In this document: positions 8,901-18,396 of the stretch, piece by piece
How positions within the stretch are numbered: the stretch's first letter is position 1
Layout of the letters: each line of letters opens with the position of its first letter
Position numbers and translations under genes: made by a program
The notes under the pieces: generated by a model
What the model saw: only the letters and a program-made list of their open reading frames with translations
What the model was told of the DNA's origin: nothing
Databases searched by the model: none
Origin: Sphingorhabdus sp.
GTDB taxonomy: Bacteria > Pseudomonadota > Alphaproteobacteria > Sphingomonadales > Sphingomonadaceae
Length of the DNA stretch: 64,000 nucleotides
Direction: 5' to 3'
NCBI GenBank assembly: GCA_028279555.1
Contig: JANQNO010000002.1
Coordinates: 416,176 to 480,175, forward strand

Positions 8901-11900
8901 CGCCGGTTCAAAGGCAAAGGCCGGCAGCCGAGACCACGAGCGCCAACTCTTCGAATATGAGCAGCACGCCTGCTGGATATTCTACGCAACCCAACTATTC
9001 GGTCGCGCCCGAAACGCAGTTTTATACCTCTTCCGAACCGGTCAGCTACCCGGTTTACATGTCATCGCCTGTCTCTTCGCAGATGAGCAGTACGGCACCG
9101 CAGATGTCGGCCAGCCCGGTGCTTTCGTCCCAGCCGCCGCAAAGCAGCCAGCCGCCAGCGTCATCGTCGGTCGAGCCTGCACCAACGAGCGCAGAAACAA
9201 CAACGCAAGAGGGCGATGAACAGCTCATGTCGGTCATGCCCGGCGGAGACGGAAGCGCTGCCGATGGCAGCGGATTGATGTCCGAGATGGTGCCCGCCGC
9301 GAATGGAGAGGAGGGCGGGGAGCAGCCGGCACAGGCGCAAGGCGAGGGCAATGCTGGCGCTCAGGGCGAGCGGCAGGAAAGGCAGCAGGCGGCAGCACCG
9401 CAAGGACCATTCGTTGCGAAGATCGTTCCCCACCGCGACACAGCGCCTTACAAGCTCGTTCCGCGTTATCTTGATCTGGAAACCTCTCCGGCGATGCCCG
9501 AAACTCCGCGATCGCTGTCGGTCTTGCCAAAGGATGGCGAAAAGGAAATTCCGCCCTATCTGAAAAACTACAAGCGCAGTTTTGCCGAAACGGCGACCGC
9601 CAGCGAACGGCGGCAAAATGCCATCTTGTTCGATGGCCGCAAGGAAGCTCATGCCTTCAACTATGTTCTGCTGGGTGCCCGCCGCCGCGTGCAGAAATCG
9701 CTTGATGCAGGGCTCAGCGATCTCGACCGCTCCTATGACCGGGCGCAGCTGGATATCGAACAGGGCGAGCGTTATGCAATCGACCGGCTCAAGCAGATAG
9801 CACGCGGTGCGCGTGCAATCGTCCGCGCAGCGGAACAGGAAGCGCTTGCCATCATCGAGGAGCGCAAGAATGTAATTCTCGATGCCATGAGCGCGTCGCA
9901 GTTGGATGCGCTGGATATCGAAGCGATGCTTTGCGGCTATAGCGGCGAGGTCGATGTAAAGGGCGCTGCGGCAAGCGAGGCCTTTACGCAGCTTGCCGGC
10001 GATCCGGGCAGGGTGCTCGCCGACGACGGAACCAGCAGCCGGTATGCCAATACCGAGCAGGTCTCCTTTCCCGGTATCGACAATTCGATCGATACCGATG
10101 ACTATGATCCGGAATTGCCCGCAGCGATAGCAGAGGAGCTCAACCCGGCCGTTACCCATCACTCAAACGAGAGAAGCGGTGCCTATACTGAAGGCGTAAC
10201 ATTTTTTGGCGGACGCTTGGCGGACGCTGCCGTCGCGTTCCAGGCCACTGCGACCAATGCGTTTCAACCATTTCAGCAATATGTTGACCGGCTTGGCACT
10301 GCCGCGCCAGCCCACATTGCGACCTTGCGAAACAATGCCTTCAAATCGATCAAGAAGATACAAAAGGCCTGCGAGCGCAACCTTGCCCAGAGCAGGAACA
10401 AGGCCCAGCTGTCGCTTGCCCGGCGCCATGACAAGGTCCGGCAGCAATCCATAGAAAAAGCGCAAAAACTCGCAGACAGCCAGGCCAAGGCGATTCAGGG
10501 CAACGCCCAGGCGCAGCTGAATTCCAATGCAGCCATCGCCGCTGCGCAGGGAAGCGCCGTCATTGCCCTGGAGGAAAATATCGCGGATCAGGCCGGACTG
10601 CCGGGCCAGAAATTTGCAGAATATGTCACGACAGCTTCGGCGAACACGGATGCGGAAGCTGAAAAAAGCGCGGTGTCGAAACAGAAGGAAGCTCGCAGCC
10701 GCAGCAAACAGACCAGGGATGCAATAGACCAAAAGGTCGAAAAATCGGGCAACGCTTACGATATGAGCATCGCCAAATTTGTTGAGATGTTCCGGCAGGC
10801 TTCGGCGCAATCTTCTGCGGCGATGATGCAAATGGCGCAGGCCCAGCAATCGGCGATGCAGTCGACCGCCGAACCTGTAAGCAAGTCCATCGAGAGCTTT
10901 GAAATACCGGCCGAGGACGAGCTATTCCGGATGCAGGAACAGCTGCGCATAGCGATCCAGCATGCCGGCCTGCAGGCGCACGGCATCTATATCGGTGAGC
11001 CGGTACCGCCGCTCGAGGGCGAGAGCGAAAGCCCGGCGCAGGATCAGCAGCCGCAGGAAGCCGCGCAGCCGCCGGCGCGCATTGGCGGCAACCCGCAAGA
11101 ATTTGTTCAGAAGTCCGATACTTATACGGCCAATGCGCAAACCGAAGTGAAGCTGGTCAGCCTGGCAAAACAGATTGGCGGCACGGTAGCCAACGATGTT
11201 GTCCGGCGAAGCACGGGGTTGAGCGACCAAATGTCCTTGCTCGGCCAGAATCCCAAGGCGACACTGGCTTTGCTCAGGGGTATGTCGGCTCTGCGCGGCG
11301 CGGCGGTGAGCAAACATTATGAGGTAACCTACGGGAAAGATCTGCGCGACGACATCTGGCATTATATGAATTGGGGTAACTTTGCCTCCGGCGTTGGCAC
11401 GCGGCTTTATAGCAGGCAGGCTGCGCTCGACTATCTGGATGGCAGGCGCGCGGCCGGTGCGCTCAATGAAATGCGTGCTGCCGTCGAATTCTGGAATGAT
11501 GAAGACCAGGTGTTCGATGCATTGGGAGCATTACGCCCCGAAGATCTACCGGCTCTGCGCGGGTTTGTGCAGTCGGATGAAATTCTTGCATCTGTATCCA
11601 ATGATCTGAGCGAGTCCGGCAAGCAGGCCTTCGATCTTGTGACGTCTGCTACTGAGGAAAATGCCGCAGAAGCATTTGCCGCTGCGCGCGGCATCCGCAT
11701 GACCCCGGTCATACAGGAAAAGCTTGAGGTCGGTCCCGAGCGCGGCGCGGATCAGGCATTCGACGAAATGCAGCGGGTAGGGCGTCTGGTCGGAACCACG
11801 ACACTGGAGGGCCGCAACGAATTTGGCCTGGACGAAAATTTCGAGCATCAGGACCCTGCCGATGTCCACCGCGAAAGGCAGCGTCTGTGGGGCGAGACGA

Positions 11901-14900
11901 TGGCGCATGTCGGCGGCGGCGGAACCCGTCACGAGGATGGAGCGGCTGGCGGCATCGAGTGGCTGGACAATGCCGTTGAACAAGCCAACTACAATCGCTC
12001 GCATGGCCGCCGGTATAATCCCGATACGCGCCAATATGAGGACCGCGTTATTCGCGAAGAACAGCGCCGGTTGCTCCACAATATCGCCGAGTTCGGTGCC
12101 GATGCACCGGAAACCAGGGCGGCGCAGCTGCATGCAGAGGAAACACGCCGGGGCGGTGCAAAACGCAAGCGTTGGGAAAATGCCCTGCATTTCGAAGGCG
12201 GACCTGCTGCAGTCGATGAAGATGGCAACCGCCTGAGCCGCCGCGAGGAGCAAAGGCGGCAGCATGCTCTCGATGAAGAAACCCAGCAATCGGGCAATCA
12301 GCTTCCCAACGAGGAAGACAGGATGCTGCAGCTTTATGATAGCTACAAGCATGGCGTATCGAGAGAGACGCCGCGAGACCCCGGAGAAATCCGGCGCGAG
12401 CTCGGTGAATCTGTCCGCCGGGGCACGCGCGACGAAAGGCTTGGGCGCCTGCTCGAATCTCAAGTCACCAAAGGCCTGACACACCCCGATACGGCCGCGC
12501 TGGCCTTTGAACATGCGGTTGATCGCGCGGGAACCGACGAAGATCTGCTGCGCGATACATTCGGCCGGATGAACCGCGATCAGATTGACGCAGCGGTGGC
12601 GCGTTATGATGCGGCACATCCGGGCGAAAGCCTGTATGAACGACTGGGCCTGTTCGACGCGAATAATGATCCGACATCGGCAAATTACTGGATGCCAGAG
12701 CTGTCCGGCGATGACCGCATCGACATTCAGGTTTTGGCTATGGGCAAACCGCGCGATGCGCGCGAGCGCGCCGAAGTCGCGCGCATGCGGTCCAGACTGC
12801 AGCGTGACAATGCAAGCATTCTTGGCCGGTTGGTCGCTGGCGATGAATATGACCGCATGGTGCGTACGCATGACCGGATGGTCCGCTCGATGGGCGTTAC
12901 CGAGGCAGACTTTGACGAACGCGGGCGGCTCAGATCGCCGCGCGGCGTGCCTATCGGTAATTTCGACGAGAACGGAAATTTCGCAGTCGGCGGCCCCATG
13001 GGGGCGATCGCCTTCGGTATGGAGATGGAGGCCAACACCGCACACGCCAATAGCTACCGGGTCGCCATAGACAATATCGCCAATGCGGTCACCACTGTCA
13101 TCATGATCGGAACTGCGGTTGCGATTGCAATTGTGGCGGCCGTTACGACAGTTTTTACCGGTGGAGGCGCAGCAGCGTTCTGGGTTCCGGCATTGATCAC
13201 TCTCGGCGGGGGGCTTCTCGCCATGGGTGCCAATGCGGCGCTGAAGGGCGGCCGGTATGGTTACGAGGATTTCGGCCGCGATCTGGGAATGACCATAGTC
13301 CAGGCCGCGACAGCGGGTATTGGCGGCAGTCTGGGTGCGGTGGCCGCGGGCGCTTCGAAAGGCCTGACTGGCGTTGCAGCCGTCTCGCGCGCCATCGCCG
13401 CAGAAGCCATGGTCGGTGCCGTGGCGGGCGGCATTGGCGGTGCGGGCAATGCGCTGTTCGATGATGCGGCATGGGATAGCGGCAACTGGCTGGAAGGCAT
13501 CGGCGACGGCTTTACCAGGGGCATGATCGGTGGCGCTGTTGGCGGTGCCGTGACGGCGGGCATTACAAGGAGCGCGACGGCTGGATCGATGTGGAGCCAA
13601 AGATATCGTCAGGCGCGGCAGGCCGGCGTATCGGCCCGTTGGGCGCGCGCCATCGCCACCGGTCGGACCGCCAAGGCCATGGGCAATGTCGATCTGCAGC
13701 AATCTGCACTTGGCCGGGTGCTTGGCGGCGGTTTGGGTGGTTCGGCAACGCGCGCTGCCGAAATCGAATATGACCGCTCCCGCGGCAAATATCATGGCAG
13801 CAGCGCGCAAGCCTTTGGCGAAATCGTCTCGGCCGGCGCACAAGGGGCAGCATCGAGCGTCGGAGAAATTGCCGGTGAGGGGATCGGCAACAGGTTAAAG
13901 CCTCGCGTGGCAAGATGGTATGCGCGCTGGCAGGCACGCCGCGCTGCCGCCAATGACAATGCACCGCCTGTCGACGCCGATGGCAGCGTCACGGCTCGTC
14001 CACCGCAAGCCGACGATGGAGATTTCACCGGGGCAACGCGGCCTTCGGACCTGACGGACGATCCGGGGCCGGCAAGATTGCCAGCAGGGCCGGATGGGGG
14101 GCAGCCACAGATGAAGTTGCGCTCACTCGATGGCGACGATACCGGTCTGCCCCCGGTCGATGGCGACATAACCCGGGAAATCCCGACGCTCACGACAATG
14201 GAGCAGCATCTCGAATCGGGTGGCCGCGCCAATCGCCCGATTACCGACAATATTCCTCTGACGCCTGAAATACTGGCCAGAACGCGCCGTATTCCCGAAC
14301 ATAGCGACTTTTATGCAGACAGCCCGGAAACGGCGCGCAGAAATTACGATCTTCTGCGGCAAAAGGATCCGCACCGCGAAGTATTGCTGGCGCATAACCC
14401 GGAAACGGGGGAGTTTATTGTCCGTCAGGGCGGTGATCACAGCGTGCAGCCGCCCCCTGCCGGCTGGGAGACACTGCGCCATTCGCACCCCTATCTCTCG
14501 CCGATCGAAGGTGCGACCCTTCCGGCACGGCGTTCGCGCAGCCTGCCGAGCGGTGAACGCGGTGATTTCTCCGTATTGAAGACCGAGCTGGACCGATTGT
14601 CTGCGACGCTCGGGCCGGATGTGCCGCTAACCCGCGAATCGGTTATCGATATTCAGTTTGGCGATCAGCATCTGGAAACGCATTTCGCGATCACGAAAGA
14701 GGGAGACAATTACAGCTATTTCGTTCAGTTCAGGCCGCCGCGTGACGGGATAGCGACCCTGGGGCCCTTCCGCAGCATCGGTGAATATGAGGGCTTCATT
14801 CGCACCGATCTGGGTGTCCGGCGGCAGGCTGGCGAAGGCGACGCGCTGATGACGCCCGATGTCGGGCAGTCGCGGCCGCGGCGTAGCGTGAGGCATGGGG

Positions 14901-17182
14901 ATGCACCCCCGCTTCGGCAGGCGGCCGATATCGAATTTTTCCGGCAGCGTATGGGCATGGCCAACGATTTCGAAGCGCAGGTTGCTGGGCTCAGGCCGCG
15001 CGGAGACATCGATCCCGCATTGGGCCGCCATGCCGCGCTTGCCGATGCGCATCAGCGTGTTCGCGATATGGGGTTGGTGGGTGAGCCCGATTCGATGATC
15101 CGCCTGCACAATATCATCAACGATGACTCCATTCCGATCGACACAAGGCGGCTGATTTCCGATGTGACGCTGGAGGCCACGCGGCAGCAGATGGTTCGTG
15201 ATGGATTGCTTGCGCCAGGCGAGCCGCTGATCATGCTTTTCCACGGCGCTACGGATGGCCGTGCGCGCAATATTGTCGAAGGCGGTATCGATATGTCCCG
15301 CCGACCCGGCGGCGTGATGGATGATTTCGGCGAGGGGTTGTACTTTTCGCAGCATCTTGAAAGCGCAATGGTCTATGCGCGCGGCCGCGGCGGTACGCGC
15401 GATGGTGCAGATGGCGCGGTCATTCCCTATGTGCTTCGCGGCCGCGACTTCGGTGCCAGCGTCGATGTCAGTACCGGCGGTCCGCACCGCGCGCAGTGGG
15501 AAGCTTTCGTCACCGCCAACCAGCATCTTTTCCAGAAATTGAATGTCGATCCGGAAATACTGCGCCGGCCGGAAACCATGGAAGCGATGATGCGCGGCGA
15601 GCCGCTGCCTTTCGGATCTTTCGATGCCGAGGGCCGCGGCGCGGTGTTCGATGCTTTCCTGGCGCATATTGGCGGCACGCATGGCAGACCGGATATCATC
15701 TTCGGTGATCTCGGCGGGCCGTTGACCAGCGGCGTACAATTTCGCGGTGGGGTGACCGATCAGGCTGCGGTTCGGTCGCAGCGGATTGCCGATATCCTCA
15801 ATGAACAGCACGCACCCCGTCGCCCGGCAGCGGATAACGACAATGATTCCGGTCCTGCGATGCTCAGGAGTCTGGATGGGCCGCAGGAAGAGGCGTCCTC
15901 GAAGTCTATCAGGCGAGAGCCCAGCGATGAGACAAGGCGCAGGAGTGATGTTGCAGATGATCGTGAAGGCACCGTTCTTGCGACCGATGGGGAAACGCAG
16001 GCAAACGATGTTGATCCGCGTGTTCGTGCCCGTGAAATCATGGCCGAGCTGGAAACTTCCCGGCCAGCGGTAGAAGCATTGGAAACCGAACTTCAGCGGC
16101 TCAAGGATGCTCCGGGCGAAGAAATGCAAAGCATAGCCGATGAATTCGATTCGCTTATACCGCCAGATTTCGACCCCGATCACCCCAATGCCAATCGGGC
16201 CTATAAATTGATGGAAGAGATCGTCGATCTGATTGGCGGTGGTGACTATGAAGAAGCACTGCCAAAAATCGCAGAGAGGATTGAGAGAATGTCCCGTGTG
16301 GCCACCGACAAAGATGCGGTTGGTCGTGTCAAGCGTATTCGCAAGATGGTGGAAGATTATATACACGCAAGGGACGAGCGGGCCGCCCGGCAACAGCAGT
16401 TGGAGCTTGAGATTGCTCCTCGGCGAAAAACTGTCGACCAACTGCAAGAGGAGCTGTCTTCACTCCGGCTGTTTCAAGACGTCCCGCTGCATCCTGATCT
16501 TCCCGAACCGATGGCCGGTATGGACTATGACGTTGCAGAAGGTTTCGTAAAAAGACGTGAAACAAAGGATGGGCTTTCGGAGGAACTCGCAATCGAGCTG
16601 GTGGAAGCCATGGCGAAGGACATTCGCGGGGACGGTTCCGACTATGATGCGATCCTGACGGCTGAAGGCTTGAAGCGGTTCGCACCGGTAACCTTGGCCA
16701 GGATGCAGGAAATCCATGCCGCGTTGCATAAACATATCTTCGGTTTCAAAGCTGAGGCCCAGCTCGCCAATGCCATTGCGAATGGCGAAGTCAGCGTGCC
16801 AGCCAGGGTTGCGGGCGGTGTGGATGCGGACCAGACCGTCGTTTATTTTGGCCACGGTTCTGGTGAGCACCATGCAGATGTAGTGTCGGTGGACTCGCAA
16901 GGGAATGTGATCCTATATGACTCGAAGTTTCATGGTAGCGGCTCTGGCACAGGCCATTCAGACACATTTGCGGATGCAGGCAAGCGTGCAAAATCTTTGG
17001 CCGCTGCGCGCGCTGCGATAGAGAGCAATGACACGCTGCCGGATCATATTCGGCAACAGGCCTTGGACAATATTGACGCCGGTATTTTTCTCGCAATAAC
17101 TGCGCACACATCCGGCGATGGCAAGTTTGCCCTGCGGATCATTGCGTCTTCCGCCGACGGTAGCGTAACGAAGGATCCCTAG
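8894..17182 (+). CDS. 2762-aa polymorphic-toxin-like eCIS cargo: JAMM-like, ADP-ribosyltransferase-like and nuclease-like modules
   Basis: The order read from the translation is as follows. Residues 1-172 are a disordered Ser/Pro/Gln-rich N-terminus. Residues ~236-670 are long helices. Around 1196-1250 is an annexin-repeat-like motif (GTDEDLLRDTFGRM). Around 1398-1556 is a hydrophobic then Gly/Ala-rich stretch resembling the translocation-type region of large eCIS cargo proteins. At 1863-1891 is HSHP...PSGERGD, a JAMM/JAB-like metal motif. At 2117-2151 are HGAT and DFGEGLYF, typical of PARP/DUF3990-like ADP-ribosyltransferases. At 2621-2678 are Glu2621, Asp2662 and Asp2676-Ser-Lys2678, a PD-(D/E)XK nuclease pattern. 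The last ~700 bp are visibly more AT-rich, which suggests toxin-tip replacement. The start overlaps the ATPase by 7 bp. Catalytic activities are inferred from motifs only. No DUF4157 HExxH motif was seen. Confidence 0.75.
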   Translation: MLAPVQRQRPAAETTSANSSNMSSTPAGYSTQPNYSVAPETQFYTSSEPVSYPVYMSSPVSSQMSSTAPQMSASPVLSSQPPQSSQPPASSSVEPAPTSAETTTQEGDEQLMSVMPGGDGSAADGSGLMSEMVPAANGEEGGEQPAQAQGEGNAGAQGERQERQQAAAPQGPFVAKIVPHRDTAPYKLVPRYLDLETSPAMPETPRSLSVLPKDGEKEIPPYLKNYKRSFAETATASERRQNAILFDGRKEAHAFNYVLLGARRRVQKSLDAGLSDLDRSYDRAQLDIEQGERYAIDRLKQIARGARAIVRAAEQEALAIIEERKNVILDAMSASQLDALDIEAMLCGYSGEVDVKGAAASEAFTQLAGDPGRVLADDGTSSRYANTEQVSFPGIDNSIDTDDYDPELPAAIAEELNPAVTHHSNERSGAYTEGVTFFGGRLADAAVAFQATATNAFQPFQQYVDRLGTAAPAHIATLRNNAFKSIKKIQKACERNLAQSRNKAQLSLARRHDKVRQQSIEKAQKLADSQAKAIQGNAQAQLNSNAAIAAAQGSAVIALEENIADQAGLPGQKFAEYVTTASANTDAEAEKSAVSKQKEARSRSKQTRDAIDQKVEKSGNAYDMSIAKFVEMFRQASAQSSAAMMQMAQAQQSAMQSTAEPVSKSIESFEIPAEDELFRMQEQLRIAIQHAGLQAHGIYIGEPVPPLEGESESPAQDQQPQEAAQPPARIGGNPQEFVQKSDTYTANAQTEVKLVSLAKQIGGTVANDVVRRSTGLSDQMSLLGQNPKATLALLRGMSALRGAAVSKHYEVTYGKDLRDDIWHYMNWGNFASGVGTRLYSRQAALDYLDGRRAAGALNEMRAAVEFWNDEDQVFDALGALRPEDLPALRGFVQSDEILASVSNDLSESGKQAFDLVTSATEENAAEAFAAARGIRMTPVIQEKLEVGPERGADQAFDEMQRVGRLVGTTTLEGRNEFGLDENFEHQDPADVHRERQRLWGETMAHVGGGGTRHEDGAAGGIEWLDNAVEQANYNRSHGRRYNPDTRQYEDRVIREEQRRLLHNIAEFGADAPETRAAQLHAEETRRGGAKRKRWENALHFEGGPAAVDEDGNRLSRREEQRRQHALDEETQQSGNQLPNEEDRMLQLYDSYKHGVSRETPRDPGEIRRELGESVRRGTRDERLGRLLESQVTKGLTHPDTAALAFEHAVDRAGTDEDLLRDTFGRMNRDQIDAAVARYDAAHPGESLYERLGLFDANNDPTSANYWMPELSGDDRIDIQVLAMGKPRDARERAEVARMRSRLQRDNASILGRLVAGDEYDRMVRTHDRMVRSMGVTEADFDERGRLRSPRGVPIGNFDENGNFAVGGPMGAIAFGMEMEANTAHANSYRVAIDNIANAVTTVIMIGTAVAIAIVAAVTTVFTGGGAAAFWVPALITLGGGLLAMGANAALKGGRYGYEDFGRDLGMTIVQAATAGIGGSLGAVAAGASKGLTGVAAVSRAIAAEAMVGAVAGGIGGAGNALFDDAAWDSGNWLEGIGDGFTRGMIGGAVGGAVTAGITRSATAGSMWSQRYRQARQAGVSARWARAIATGRTAKAMGNVDLQQSALGRVLGGGLGGSATRAAEIEYDRSRGKYHGSSAQAFGEIVSAGAQGAASSVGEIAGEGIGNRLKPRVARWYARWQARRAAANDNAPPVDADGSVTARPPQADDGDFTGATRPSDLTDDPGPARLPAGPDGGQPQMKLRSLDGDDTGLPPVDGDITREIPTLTTMEQHLESGGRANRPITDNIPLTPEILARTRRIPEHSDFYADSPETARRNYDLLRQKDPHREVLLAHNPETGEFIVRQGGDHSVQPPPAGWETLRHSHPYLSPIEGATLPARRSRSLPSGERGDFSVLKTELDRLSATLGPDVPLTRESVIDIQFGDQHLETHFAITKEGDNYSYFVQFRPPRDGIATLGPFRSIGEYEGFIRTDLGVRRQAGEGDALMTPDVGQSRPRRSVRHGDAPPLRQAADIEFFRQRMGMANDFEAQVAGLRPRGDIDPALGRHAALADAHQRVRDMGLVGEPDSMIRLHNIINDDSIPIDTRRLISDVTLEATRQQMVRDGLLAPGEPLIMLFHGATDGRARNIVEGGIDMSRRPGGVMDDFGEGLYFSQHLESAMVYARGRGGTRDGADGAVIPYVLRGRDFGASVDVSTGGPHRAQWEAFVTANQHLFQKLNVDPEILRRPETMEAMMRGEPLPFGSFDAEGRGAVFDAFLAHIGGTHGRPDIIFGDLGGPLTSGVQFRGGVTDQAAVRSQRIADILNEQHAPRRPAADNDNDSGPAMLRSLDGPQEEASSKSIRREPSDETRRRSDVADDREGTVLATDGETQANDVDPRVRAREIMAELETSRPAVEALETELQRLKDAPGEEMQSIADEFDSLIPPDFDPDHPNANRAYKLMEEIVDLIGGGDYEEALPKIAERIERMSRVATDKDAVGRVKRIRKMVEDYIHARDERAARQQQLELEIAPRRKTVDQLQEELSSLRLFQDVPLHPDLPEPMAGMDYDVAEGFVKRRETKDGLSEELAIELVEAMAKDIRGDGSDYDAILTAEGLKRFAPVTLARMQEIHAALHKHIFGFKAEAQLANAIANGEVSVPARVAGGVDADQTVVYFGHGSGEHHADVVSVDSQGNVILYDSKFHGSGSGTGHSDTFADAGKRAKSLAAARAAIESNDTLPDHIRQQALDNIDAGIFLAITAHTSGDGKFALRIIASSADGSVTKDP

Positions 17183-18136
17183 TTGAAAATTGAACCCTAC
17201 AAAATTTCAGAACGGATAAGGACTGGTCGTTTCATTCAGCGTAAAGCAGAAGACAGGGCTCGTTTTGGTCCGACCGGCGCATGGCGGGCAGGAAGCCAGA
17301 CATTGCAATCCGCAATCCAATGTTGGTGGGCAGCAGAAGAAAATGTCGGAACCGAGCTGTTGAAACTGGCGCACAATTGGCTCTGCGCACCCGAGAGTGA
17401 AGGAAAACCCTGGGGAGAACCTCCAATTTTTCATGAGGCATTGCACCGACAGGCGATGGCGATAGCTGCATGGGCGTGCGGAGAATTCAGACCGGAAGCT
17501 TGGCAGCAAGCGGCTGCTGCGATGCGTCAATGGCTGAGCGAGCATGAAACATCAGAAGCTGAGCCATGGATGTTCGAGGCGGCGCTGTGCGACTGGCTTT
17601 CGGGTTCCAAGCCATCGGAAACGGCCCTGTCGGATATCGACGGGATTTTGATCAACGCGCTCCGATCCGGGGACAATGATGCTTCGGCATTTGCGGCATA
17701 TTTGTACCGACGGAAGGATGATCATTTCGATGCAACCGATATTTTCGGACAGGCGATTCTGCAAATCGCCGCTTTTGGAAAAGCAGCGCAGATTAAACAC
17801 CCACCGCTTTGTATGCAGGCCATTTTTGCACTTTTGCCCGAAGTTCCAATACCTTCGGGACTGAAGGAACGTGGATGGAACGATGCCCACAATCTTTCGC
17901 TGGAGCTTGTGAGACCGAATATCGAACAGCTTACAAGTCTCCTGGCTGTTTCAGGAATGTTCTGCCGGTTCGATACAGACCGTTTGAAGATAACGCGTGA
18001 CAAAATTCAACCAGCCGGTGCGATAAAGACGGAAGTTACCCGGGCCTTTGAGAAAAGTAGCCTCGTCAAGCTGGAAATCGATTGTCCAACGGCCGGACGC
18101 CTAGGTGGGCTAATCTCAGACATTTTCGCCACATAA
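17183..18136 (+). CDS. Probable immunity protein for the C-terminal toxin tip (317 aa)
   Basis: The TTG start at 17183 directly abuts the toxin stop codon (17180-17182), so translation is probably coupled; no in-frame ATG lies near the 5' end. The protein is all-helical in appearance and Trp-rich (AIQCWWAAEENVG, WGEPPIFHEALHRQAM), with no signal peptide or membrane helix, which fits a cytoplasmic inhibitor. Base composition is clearly lower in GC than the eCIS-like genes upstream, as is common for exchangeable toxin/immunity tips. I do not recognise a named immunity family. The role is inferred from position and composition. Confidence 0.6.
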   Translation: MKIEPYKISERIRTGRFIQRKAEDRARFGPTGAWRAGSQTLQSAIQCWWAAEENVGTELLKLAHNWLCAPESEGKPWGEPPIFHEALHRQAMAIAAWACGEFRPEAWQQAAAAMRQWLSEHETSEAEPWMFEAALCDWLSGSKPSETALSDIDGILINALRSGDNDASAFAAYLYRRKDDHFDATDIFGQAILQIAAFGKAAQIKHPPLCMQAIFALLPEVPIPSGLKERGWNDAHNLSLELVRPNIEQLTSLLAVSGMFCRFDTDRLKITRDKIQPAGAIKTEVTRAFEKSSLVKLEIDCPTAGRLGGLISDIFAT

Positions 18137-18172
18137 AAGCACATATTTGATCTGCGGTTTGCCGCTAAAAGC

Positions 18173-18246
18173 TTACATTATGTAATGGTCGCTTGACATT
18201 ATCAGCGAATCGCGACATATAGTCATGGAAGCATGACATATTGTCA
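18173..18246 (+). promoter_or_regulatory. Array of four palindromic operators at two-helical-turn spacing, with overlapping promoter
   Basis: Four related palindromes are visible: TTACATTATGTAA (18173-18185), TGACATTATCA (18194-18204), CGACATATAGTCA (18213-18225) and TGACATATTGTCA (18234-18246). Their centres (18179, 18199, 18219, 18240) are 20-21 bp apart, so all lie on the same face of the DNA. A -35-like TTGACA (18193-18198) and a -10-like TATAGT (18218-18223) sit within the array. The obvious candidate ligand is the XRE regulator encoded 550 bp downstream in the same operon, giving autoregulation. The binding assignment is inference. Confidence 0.65.
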
Positions 18247-18270
18247 GGTGTGAGTGATAGGATTTGACAG

Positions 18271-18396
18271 ATGAAAAAGAGCGGTAAACAAACACCAGGG
18301 CGCAGCGGCTGGTGCAAGAGCAGAATGAATGGACAGCAGGAACTGATCCTCTGGTTGAGCTTTTTTGTGCTTTTGTGGCCGGCGATTCTGGGATGA
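18271..18396 (+). CDS. 41-aa small membrane-type protein at head of XRE operon
   Basis: ATG at 18271 is preceded by AGGA (18259-18262) at 8 bp and ends in TGA at 18394-18396, overlapping the next ATG (18393) as ATGA. The peptide has a basic N-terminus (MKKSGKQTPGRSGWCKSRM) and one hydrophobic helix (LILWLSFFVLLWPAILG). A good ribosome site, the stop/start overlap with the next gene and its position right behind the operator array support it as real. Function is unknown; a leader peptide for translational coupling or a small membrane subunit of the operon product are both possible. Confidence 0.55.
   Translation: MKKSGKQTPGRSGWCKSRMNGQQELILWLSFFVLLWPAILG

Noticed and set aside
11546..13843. 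765-aa open frame on the minus strand
   Set aside because: Wholly antisense to the giant toxin gene, Arg/His/Ala-rich shadow composition.
14627..16447. 606-aa open frame on the minus strand
   Set aside because: Antisense to the ART-like part of the toxin, whose sense frame carries clear motifs.
8894..17182. DUF4157 metallopeptidase domain in the toxin
   Set aside because: Expected in many eCIS toxins, but no HExxH motif was found in the translation.
1..18136. Prophage
   Set aside because: No integrase, terminase, capsid, portal or lysis gene is visible, and the ATPase is of eCIS type.
18154..18165. GCGGTTTGCCGC hairpin as terminator of the immunity-like gene
   Set aside because: Stem of only 4 bp and no T-run after it.
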